Assembly: GCA_023264085.1 (NCBI GenBank)
Contig: JALQTF010000059.1
Span: 1 to 35,629 of the forward strand
Reading direction: 5' to 3'
Origin: Acholeplasmataceae bacterium
GTDB taxonomy: Bacteria > Bacillota_I > Bacilli_A > Acholeplasmatales > Acholeplasmataceae
DNA length: 35,629 bases
A program made the translations under genes and the position numbers. This document shows positions 28,688 to 35,629 of this stretch, piece by piece; position 1 is the stretch's first letter, and every line of letters starts with the position of its first letter. Below the pieces are notes generated by a model. The model had not been told where the DNA came from and ran no database searches. It saw only the letters and a program-made list of their open reading frames with translations.

Positions 28688-29269
28688 ATGAAAAAAAACG
28701 TATTGATTGCAACACAAAATGTAGGTAAACAAAAAGAATTTGAACAAGCTCTTTCAAATTATTTTGATCATTTTCATTCTCTTAAATCAATCAATGATGT
28801 TGATGAAGTGATAGAAGATGGTAGTAGTTATAAAGACAATGCCCACTTAAAAGCAACATATTTTTATCATAAATATCAAATGCCTGTGATTGCGGATGAT
28901 TCAGGATTAGAAGTTATCGCATTAGATAACTATCCTGGAATATATTCTGCAAGAATCGGTAACAATGATACCGAAAGAAGACAATTGATTTTAAATAAAT
29001 TAAAACATCATACCATCCGTGAAGCATGGATGATCACACATATTACATATATAGATGACACCGGAATCTATGATTTTTATCACCGTGTTCAAGGAAAGAT
29101 TTCGATATTGCCTCGAGGTAATAATGGTTTTGGATATGATCCTATTTTCATTCCTCATGGAAGTGACAAAACGTTTGCTGAAATGGCACCTTCAGATAAA
29201 CTTGAACAATCACATCGAGGGATAGCAATCAAAAAATTACTTGCATTTTTAAAGGAGAAAAAAAGATGA
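28688..29269 (+). CDS. rdgB: XTP/dITP diphosphatase (RdgB/HAM1)
   Basis: VLIATQNVGKQKEFEQAL...VIADDSGLEVIALDNYPGIYSAR...GNNGFGYDPIFIP. Confidence 0.97.
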   Translation: MKKNVLIATQNVGKQKEFEQALSNYFDHFHSLKSINDVDEVIEDGSSYKDNAHLKATYFYHKYQMPVIADDSGLEVIALDNYPGIYSARIGNNDTERRQLILNKLKHHTIREAWMITHITYIDDTGIYDFYHRVQGKISILPRGNNGFGYDPIFIPHGSDKTFAEMAPSDKLEQSHRGIAIKKLLAFLKEKKR

Positions 29270-30135
29270 GTTTAGCGATAGAAAAAGAAGTCGTACAACG
29301 CGTTGCGATTGGACTAAATGTTAATGAAAATGATGTTAACATTGTAGAGAGATTAAAAGGTGGCGTAAGTCATTATACATATCATGTTAAAGTAAACAAT
29401 GAAGACTACACATATCGAAAAATCGGTGAAGGTGGTAATTTGTTTGTCGATAGAAAAACAGAATTTAACATGATCAACAAAGCGATACCTTTAAATATTA
29501 ATTCTGAAGTCGTTGTCTTTGATGTTGAATCAGGAGAGAAAATATCTAAATTTGTACCAGGGACACCATTAACACAGCTAGATTACAATGATTATTTAGA
29601 TGCACTTGTTAAAACTTTAAAGAAACTACATCAATCTGATGTTAAAGATGTCGTTGATTACGGTTTAGTAAATCGTTTATCTTTATATGAAAGTTACACA
29701 AATCAACGAACACCTTTATATCAAGAGTTAAAAACATTTTGGATAAATAAATATAAATCATCTTACGAAAATAATGCAAAAGTTTTTTGTCACAATGATG
29801 CACAACGTTCAAATATTGTGATTGGTGAAGATCGATTGTATTTACTAGATTGGGAATACGCTGCATTAAATGAATTTTACTATGATATTGCATCATTTGG
29901 AAATGTTGATTTTAATGATGCATTAGTTTTATTGGATGCATATCTTGGCAGAAAAGCTACTTTAGAAGAACAAAATCATGTTAGATTTTATCGTATGTTT
30001 CAAACACTTCAATGGCATCAAGTAGCATTATATAAACATACAATTGGACTTGGTGAAAAAATAAATGTTGATTTTAAAGCACTTGCTTTAAAATATTTAC
30101 AACTTGCAGAAAGCTTTAAATCATATTTAGTATAA
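29266..30135 (+). CDS. Choline/ethanolamine kinase-like phosphotransferase (APH/LicA fold)
   Basis: LKGGVSHYTYHVKVNNEDYTYRKIGEG...FCHNDAQRSNIVIGEDRLYLLDWEYAALNEFYYDIASF: kinase catalytic loop HNDxxxxN and DWE. Confidence 0.87.
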   Translation: MSLAIEKEVVQRVAIGLNVNENDVNIVERLKGGVSHYTYHVKVNNEDYTYRKIGEGGNLFVDRKTEFNMINKAIPLNINSEVVVFDVESGEKISKFVPGTPLTQLDYNDYLDALVKTLKKLHQSDVKDVVDYGLVNRLSLYESYTNQRTPLYQELKTFWINKYKSSYENNAKVFCHNDAQRSNIVIGEDRLYLLDWEYAALNEFYYDIASFGNVDFNDALVLLDAYLGRKATLEEQNHVRFYRMFQTLQWHQVALYKHTIGLGEKINVDFKALALKYLQLAESFKSYLV

Positions 30136-30139
30136 ATAC

Positions 30140-33100
30140 ATGAAACTTAAAGAGATTTTACAGTTACCAAAAGATGCTCAAAGCTTATCTTTAATAAAAA
30201 CATACTTGAATCAGCCGCTTGATTATCATGATCATCTTGCGGCTTTTTCGCATTATGTAAAGGTATTATATGCACTTAAATCTTTTTTAGTTTTGATGGA
30301 AGAAACAGAGCAATTCTTTGAACGGTTTTTAACAGTAGATTTTAATGAAACCATGGATCATGTGATGGATATCTATATTGATTGTGCACTCGAAACTGAA
30401 CAATTTGAAAAAGCATATAAAATGATTCAATCGAGAAAAACACGATTACCATTACTAAAGCACTATGTTATTTTTGAACAAGAGTATCAATATTTAAAAT
30501 ACTTAGGACAAGTTACTTCTCAATGGGTTAATGATCAAATTCAAAGTCATGTACCACATCCTATTGCACTGACAATGAAAAAGGCACTTATAGAAACTCA
30601 TATCAATGAGAATGATCATGAAAAAGCATTAGATGTCATTCACCTTTTAGAAGATGATCAACGTCATCAACTATTTCATACGCATATTCAAGTACTTGAT
30701 ATTTTAAAAAAATATAGTGACATCGTTGAATTATATAAAACAAAATATCAGCATGATTATACACAACAAGATATTTATTATTTAGTTAAATCTTATATGC
30801 ATCTTGGTGAAGAACAAAAGGTGATTAATTTAGAAGTAGACTATGAATTATTAATGGATGCAGAGCATCCTTTTAAGATTCAGTATTATGAATTATTATT
30901 ATCTTTTTATGAACGCATACAAAATGCACTATCTATTAAAATATATCAACAAAAGCTAAAGGCACTTAAGTCCAAAGAAAAAGTTATTAATCAAGAACCT
31001 ACAAAACAAGAACAAAAAGTTCAAGTGTCATTAGTTCAACCTGCTAAAAATCAATCTGTGCAAACCATTGAACGAATGCATAAAGTGATTGCATCATTTT
31101 TAAGTTTACATAGAGATTTATCATTTAGAGATGAACTTAGATTGAAACTATCCCTTCTCAATGACGTTTGTGCATTTGAAACATTTATCATGTACTTACC
31201 ATCTACTCGTATGCTTTATTTTTTTAAAAAAGAACGATTATATGATAAAAAAGTAAAGCCAGAACAACTTGAACAAACATATTTAAAAACGTTAATACAA
31301 TCAAAAAAAGAAGGAGTGATCGAAACACCATTATTTGAAGAATATAAAGATATTTTAACATCCAAATTATACGCAAATGTTTCACATATGTATGCTTATC
31401 ATATCAATGAAGCATGGTTACTTTTTTATTATGAACAAAAGATGACACAATATGCTGAAGATGATGATGTTTTACGTGTCGCATCTAATTATCTTAGTTA
31501 TGCATTGAAATCATATCAAGTTCAAGAACGTCAATATCACCAAGAAGAGATTTTAACAGTATTATTAGAACATACAGAGATTCCATTACGTTATTACTTT
31601 CAAGGTCGTTTTTATAATAGTAAGGCCCTTAAAGTGATGTTGCAACTTGAAGATGAGGATACGCTACAAAGTTATATTGAAAAAGTTTTATTTGAAGATC
31701 AGAAAGATTATCAAAAGCAACTCAATGACATGCTTCAATTAAAACATGCATCTATTGAACTGACATATGCTGTCGATAAAAAAATGATTAAAGAACACAT
31801 CAAATTAGCAAAGATAGATTCTCAAATCATTTTAATTTCAACGTTCGAAGACTTAAATGAGCTACTGTATATTCAGTCTCAAATTGAAGCGAATGCACTT
31901 AAAGATCCATCGACGCAACTTATGAACTACAATGCTTTTCAAAGAGATTTTCAATCACTCATTAAGCATAAAGTTACGTTTATACTTATAGATTTACAAC
32001 CGCAACTTATTTATCTGTATGGACTGCAGAAATATCATGCATATTTTAAAGACTTTTGTAAAGAGACAATGAAATTTTTTACTGAGGATCAACTGTATGT
32101 TTACAATGATCACCAACTCATCGCTGTATTACCTGGTAATGATATTCGCTCAGTTGAAAAACATTTGACCTTATATCAAACTAAAATGCATCAAAGTTAT
32201 GCACAATCAATTTCAGCAGAAAATTTTCATATTCATATTGGATTTTTAAGATATCCAGTGGTATCTAAACATCAAGATATTCAAACCATCATGCATTATT
32301 TAATGACTGCTTTATTTCAATCAAAACGATCACCAAATAAAAGACATGATTTTCAATATATCGACTACGAAAACGATATGAAAGAACAATACATTTTAGA
32401 TCAAATACATCATGCAATCAATCACACTCAATTTGAAATTGGCTTCCATCAAATTATTGATCAGTCCTCAAACAAGATGTGGATGTATGAATCATTTATT
32501 TATTTGAAAAACTTGCAAGTATCCCATCAAGATATGATGTTGATTGCAAAGAAAAGACATCGTTTATTTGATCTAGATATGGCACATTTTAAAGTCGTCT
32601 TAGAAATGCTTGTTGAATTATATCAACAAACTCAAAGTTATATTAAAATTGTTGTACCTATAGATGCAGAAACCGTGAAAAATCAAAAATTTAATACATT
32701 TATCACACGTTTTATGATGCAGTATAAAATACCTAAACACATTATTCACATGAATATTATCGGTGATTTAAAAGCATCTACATACATGAATCTATTTAAA
32801 GATTTACATGGATTAGGTATTGGTATTCAAACAAGTTCACTAAAAGTTGCACTTTATTATCCAGTTGAAGCATTACATTTCGATATTAGTTATCCTGATG
32901 AAAAAATGATACATTACTTAAAATCCATTCAGTCGATGATGGCAACTTTCCAAATTGATTTTATTTTAAGAAATATCTTATCTAGAGAAGTCAAACAACA
33001 ATTGCTAAAAGAGAAATTACATTACATTGAAGGACCAATATACAAAAAACTAACAAAACAACATGTATTTGATAAAGTCAAAAATAAAATGTCAAATTAA
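30140..33100 (+). CDS. Large protein with TPR-like N-terminus, GAF/PAS-like middle and degenerate GGDEF-EAL-like C-terminus
   Basis: KDPSTQLMNYNAFQRDFQSL (like DPLTGLxNRRAF), ILIDLQPQLIYLYGLQKYHAYF (like LDxFKxINDxYGHxxGD), VYNDHQLIAVLPG at the GGDEF position; then FEIGFHQIIDQSSNKMWMYESFIYL (EAL-like) and IGIQTSSLKVALYYPVEALHFDISY (like DDFGTGYSSLxxLxxLPxDxLKID). Confidence 0.65.
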   Translation: MKLKEILQLPKDAQSLSLIKTYLNQPLDYHDHLAAFSHYVKVLYALKSFLVLMEETEQFFERFLTVDFNETMDHVMDIYIDCALETEQFEKAYKMIQSRKTRLPLLKHYVIFEQEYQYLKYLGQVTSQWVNDQIQSHVPHPIALTMKKALIETHINENDHEKALDVIHLLEDDQRHQLFHTHIQVLDILKKYSDIVELYKTKYQHDYTQQDIYYLVKSYMHLGEEQKVINLEVDYELLMDAEHPFKIQYYELLLSFYERIQNALSIKIYQQKLKALKSKEKVINQEPTKQEQKVQVSLVQPAKNQSVQTIERMHKVIASFLSLHRDLSFRDELRLKLSLLNDVCAFETFIMYLPSTRMLYFFKKERLYDKKVKPEQLEQTYLKTLIQSKKEGVIETPLFEEYKDILTSKLYANVSHMYAYHINEAWLLFYYEQKMTQYAEDDDVLRVASNYLSYALKSYQVQERQYHQEEILTVLLEHTEIPLRYYFQGRFYNSKALKVMLQLEDEDTLQSYIEKVLFEDQKDYQKQLNDMLQLKHASIELTYAVDKKMIKEHIKLAKIDSQIILISTFEDLNELLYIQSQIEANALKDPSTQLMNYNAFQRDFQSLIKHKVTFILIDLQPQLIYLYGLQKYHAYFKDFCKETMKFFTEDQLYVYNDHQLIAVLPGNDIRSVEKHLTLYQTKMHQSYAQSISAENFHIHIGFLRYPVVSKHQDIQTIMHYLMTALFQSKRSPNKRHDFQYIDYENDMKEQYILDQIHHAINHTQFEIGFHQIIDQSSNKMWMYESFIYLKNLQVSHQDMMLIAKKRHRLFDLDMAHFKVVLEMLVELYQQTQSYIKIVVPIDAETVKNQKFNTFITRFMMQYKIPKHIIHMNIIGDLKASTYMNLFKDLHGLGIGIQTSSLKVALYYPVEALHFDISYPDEKMIHYLKSIQSMMATFQIDFILRNILSREVKQQLLKEKLHYIEGPIYKKLTKQHVFDKVKNKMSN

Positions 33101-33125
33101 TGTATAATAATACTGAGGTGAAAAT

Positions 33126-33323
33126 ATGTCATGGAATAACATCACGTATTTAATAGGTGAAAAAGTAAAAATTGAAGGTGAAAAAAAAGTTGGCGTCATT
33201 ACAAGAATCGATGAGAATAAAGGTGTCATCTTTGTTTTACACAAACGGATGAGAGAACAAGCTTATCCATATCCAGAGGCTTTAGAAAGTGGATTGTTAA
33301 AACCAGAAATTTCAAAAAGATAA
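33126..33323 (+). CDS. Small SH3-like/KOW-like hypothetical protein (65 aa)
   Basis: GEKVKIEGEKKVGVITRIDENKGVIFVLHKR; GAGGTG SD. Confidence 0.7.
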   Translation: MSWNNITYLIGEKVKIEGEKKVGVITRIDENKGVIFVLHKRMREQAYPYPEALESGLLKPEISKR

Positions 33324-33346
33324 ATCGAAAGATTTATCTTTTTTTT
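33318..33346 (+). terminator. Intrinsic terminator (GAAA loop), stem includes the stop codon of the 65-aa ORF
   Basis: AGATAAATC-GAAA-GATTTATCT plus T-run. Confidence 0.85.
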
Positions 33347-33383
33347 ACTGTAAATACATAGATATTTATGTTAGTATAATGTT

Positions 33384-34403
33384 ATGCAAGCAAAATTAGA
33401 AACGTCTATCATATTAAATCAACATCATATAAAAAATCGTCTCGTGATGGCACCAATGTGTATGTATCAATCGGATGATACAGGATCAGTCAAGCCTTTT
33501 CATGAGGCGCATTATTACATGCATGCACTCGGAGGTATCGGGCTCGTCATGGTTGAGGCCACCGCCATAGATCCTAATGGTCGGATATCACTGAATGATT
33601 TAGGTATTTGGTCAAATAATCATATCAAAGGCTTAAGTGTTTTAGCAACGAGAATAAAAGAAGCAGGAAGTACTTCATGTATACAAATTAATCATGCAGG
33701 TAGAAAAGCAGTAGGTAAAAATATATTTGGGCCATCAAAGATTCAACTTGAAGGCAAAGATCAACAACCTAAAGAAATGACATTAGATGATATTCATGAT
33801 ACGATTAAAAGTTTCCAAGATGCAGCTGTAAGAGCTGACAAAGCAGGATTTGATATGATTGAAATTCATGCAGCTCATGGCTATTTGATTTCTCAATTTA
33901 TGTCACCTTTAAGCAATTTAAGAAACGATTTATATGGTAAGAAACATCAATTATTAAATGACGTCATTCAAGCCGTAAAGCAGGTTTGGCCTATAGAAAA
34001 AGCAATCTCTGTAAGAATTAGTGGTACAGAATATCATCCTGATGGTTTTGACATTGATGATGTCATAGAAATACTCAAAGCATGTAATCTTGACAGGGTG
34101 GATATTATTCATGTAAGTAGTGGTGGAAATGTAAGACCTAATGTGACATCTTTTGAAGAAGGGTATCAATTACCACTCGCTCGAAAAATCAAACACCAAT
34201 TAAACATAAAAACCATAGGTGGCGGATTACTCAATGATTATATCATTGGTGAACAAGCCTTAACTAATGATGATTGTGACATGGTTTTTTATGGAAGACT
34301 TTTACTAAGAGATCCCTTTTATTTTTTAAGACATATTGATTCATTTGAATTTCCAATCCCATACAAACGTGGAAAACTCACACCCCCAAAGGAGAAATTA
34401 TGA
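33384..34403 (+). CDS. namA: Old yellow enzyme family NADPH dehydrogenase (YqjM/NamA-like)
   Basis: KNRLVMAPMCMYQSDDTGSVKPFHEAHYYMHALGGIGLVMVEATAIDPNGRISLNDLGIW; INHAGRKA; EIHAAHGYLISQFMSPLSNLR. Confidence 0.93.
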   Translation: MQAKLETSIILNQHHIKNRLVMAPMCMYQSDDTGSVKPFHEAHYYMHALGGIGLVMVEATAIDPNGRISLNDLGIWSNNHIKGLSVLATRIKEAGSTSCIQINHAGRKAVGKNIFGPSKIQLEGKDQQPKEMTLDDIHDTIKSFQDAAVRADKAGFDMIEIHAAHGYLISQFMSPLSNLRNDLYGKKHQLLNDVIQAVKQVWPIEKAISVRISGTEYHPDGFDIDDVIEILKACNLDRVDIIHVSSGGNVRPNVTSFEEGYQLPLARKIKHQLNIKTIGGGLLNDYIIGEQALTNDDCDMVFYGRLLLRDPFYFLRHIDSFEFPIPYKRGKLTPPKEKL

Positions 34404-35005
34404 AAATATCAGTAGGTGGCATGATTGCCTCAGGAAAATCAACACTTGTTAAAAAACTTGGAGAAAAACTTCAATTACCTGTTATGGAAGAGTTTGAAAA
34501 AGATGATGAAGTTTTTAATACACTACTTAAGTGGTTATACGAGAAAAAAGATAATGTAGAAATGTTACTTCAAATTTATTTTATTCATAATCATTGGCTT
34601 AATCAACAAAAATATGATGGCAATTTCATTGTCGATAGAGATTTAATCGAACACTGGTTATTCGCCTATCATAATTTAAGAAATATGCCAACGATTATGA
34701 ATATGTATAACGGTGTTTTTCATTCTTATATGAATCAAATCAAGCATCCAGATGTCTATATTATATTAGACGTGAACTGGGATGAATTTGAAGATCGTGT
34801 CATGAAACGTGGTCGCGAACAAGAAATTGAAAATTTTGAATTAAATAAAGCATATTTTAAAGCACTTATTTCAGATTATACCCATAAAATTGTGTCACAA
34901 TGTTCCGTGTATGGTATTCCTTACAAAGTCATTGATACGAATAACAAAACTGAGGAAGAAGTACTTGTTGAAGCGCTAGAAATTATTAATAACTTAAAAT
35001 CGTAG
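34400..35005 (+). CDS. Deoxynucleoside kinase (dAK/dGK-like)
   Basis: MKISVGGMIASGKSTLVKKLGEKLQLPVMEEF; FIVDRDLIEHWLFAY; YIILDVNWDEFEDRVMKRGREQE. Confidence 0.9.
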   Translation: MKISVGGMIASGKSTLVKKLGEKLQLPVMEEFEKDDEVFNTLLKWLYEKKDNVEMLLQIYFIHNHWLNQQKYDGNFIVDRDLIEHWLFAYHNLRNMPTIMNMYNGVFHSYMNQIKHPDVYIILDVNWDEFEDRVMKRGREQEIENFELNKAYFKALISDYTHKIVSQCSVYGIPYKVIDTNNKTEEEVLVEALEIINNLKS

Positions 35006-35020
35006 CAATACGATTTTTTT
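34996..35020 (+). terminator. Intrinsic terminator (GCAA loop) overlapping the kinase stop codon
   Basis: AAAATCGTA-GCAA-TACGATTTT followed by T-run. Confidence 0.85.
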
Positions 35021-35022
35021 TA

Positions 35023-35036
35023 TGGAAACATTTCCA
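35023..35036. promoter_or_regulatory. Candidate LacI-family operator
   Basis: Perfect inverted repeat TGGAAA-CA-TTTCCA directly upstream of the lacI-type gene; -10 TATAAT at 35048-35053. Confidence 0.6.
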
Positions 35037-35071
35037 CAAAATTGATATATAATGAACACATAGGAGTCCGA

Positions 35072-35435
35072 ATGCCAAGTATTAAAGATGTTGCATTAAA
35101 AGCTGGTGTAGGTATTGCAACCGTTTCAAGAGTCATCAATCAATCTGGCTATGTTAAAGAAGCAACAAGAATAAAAATTGAAAAAGTCATTGAAGAGTTA
35201 GGATTTAAACCAAATGAGATTGCACGTTCAATGACACAACAAAAAAATAGAATTGCTGCATTTATTCTTCCGAATACAAAACATTTATTTTTTGGTGAAC
35301 TTTTATTTGAAGTAGAATCTGCGCTATATGAAAAAAACTATAAGCTCATGGTTTGTAACTCAAGTGAACAGTTAGAAAAAGAACTCTTATATATCGATAT
35401 GTTAAAAACCAATCGTGTGGATTCGATGATATTCA
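35072..35435 (+). CDS. LacI-family transcriptional regulator, N-terminal part only, truncated by sequence junction
   Basis: MPSIKDVALKAGVGIATVSRVINQSGYVKEATRIKIEKVIEELGFKPNEIARSMTQQK (LacI HTH) up to YIDMLKTNRVDSMIF; similarity is lost afterwards although the ORF runs to 35521. Confidence 0.85.
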
Positions 35436-35475
35436 GGATGGCATCTTCATTCATGAATATGCGTTGTTCAGTCAT
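35420..35475 (-). CDS. Start of an ORF on the higher-GC segment (possibly PyrR-like), cut by the junction
   Basis: Minus-strand ATG at 35475: MTEQRIFMNEDAILNII(ES), with the RuvX-like gene ending just upstream. Confidence 0.35.
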
Positions 35476-35534
35476 CTTGGGTGTCCGAAGTCGTTATGTG
35501 CTCATCATAGCAAGCACATGACGCATTGCGAGGA

Positions 35535-35629
35535 TTATTCAGGGTAGGTGCGCAGCCAAGTTTCAAGAATAAGCTTGGCGGCATAAGCATCGACTTTGGT
35601 GGCGTCTTTGTGTGCTTCGATACCTAAGT
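35535..35629 (-). CDS. ruvX: C-terminal fragment of RuvX/YqgF-like Holliday junction resolvase
   Basis: Minus-strand translation LGIEAHKDATKVDAYAAKLILETWLRTYPE*: resembles the YqgF tail (K..VD..AA..IL..WL). Confidence 0.6.
   Translation of the reverse strand, partial: LGIEAHKDATKVDAYAAKLILETWLRTYPE

Noticed and set aside
29642-29896. 84-aa minus ORF within the phosphotransferase gene
   Set aside because: Antisense to the catalytic loop region; shadow ORF.
33375-33386. namA as a leaderless gene (TATAAT 33375-33380)
   Set aside because: Only three bases separate TATAAT from ATG 33384, so the expected +1 would fall after the ATG; geometry does not fit.
33954-34169. 71-aa minus ORF within namA
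   Set aside because: Shadow ORF with no motif.
35042-35521. 159-aa LacI ORF as a complete short regulator
   Set aside because: The C-terminal ~30 residues coincide with a GC jump and opposite-strand RuvX-like coding; treated as a junction artefact.

Overview
AT-rich (roughly 30% GC by eye), gene-dense window that looks like a chromosomal segment of a mollicute or deep-branching Firmicute (Acholeplasma/Izemoplasma/Haloplasma-like; standard stop usage, TGA used as stop). It joins several blocks whose order is conserved in Bacillus: yqeK-rsfS-yqeM-comEA-comEC-holA-rpsT; pgsA-recA; rny-ymdB-miaB-mutS-mutL-miaA; aroK-aroQ-efp; rluB-cmk-rpsA-der-gpsA-hup. Sporulation and competence accessory genes found between these in Bacillus (comEB, cinA, spoVS, cotE, spoIVA) are missing. 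The non-housekeeping content is concentrated in a few places: a membrane-anchored protein with two SAP/HeH-like motifs between miaB and mutS; an ankyrin-repeat protein, a GH17-like protein without a signal peptide and a CPBP-type membrane protease after hup; and a 986-aa protein whose C-terminal half resembles GGDEF-EAL but has lost the catalytic signatures. Several genes start exactly where a transcript from the upstream -10 box would start, suggesting leaderless mRNAs. The last ~200 bp differ sharply in composition (about 47% GC by hand count) and encode, on the minus strand, the end of a RuvX/YqgF-like protein and the start of another ORF that truncates a LacI-family gene. This is most likely a chimeric assembly junction. 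I saw no tRNA, rRNA, CRISPR array or transposon, and no convincing new defence-type system. The best candidates for new biology are the degenerate GGDEF/EAL protein and the SAP/HeH membrane protein.
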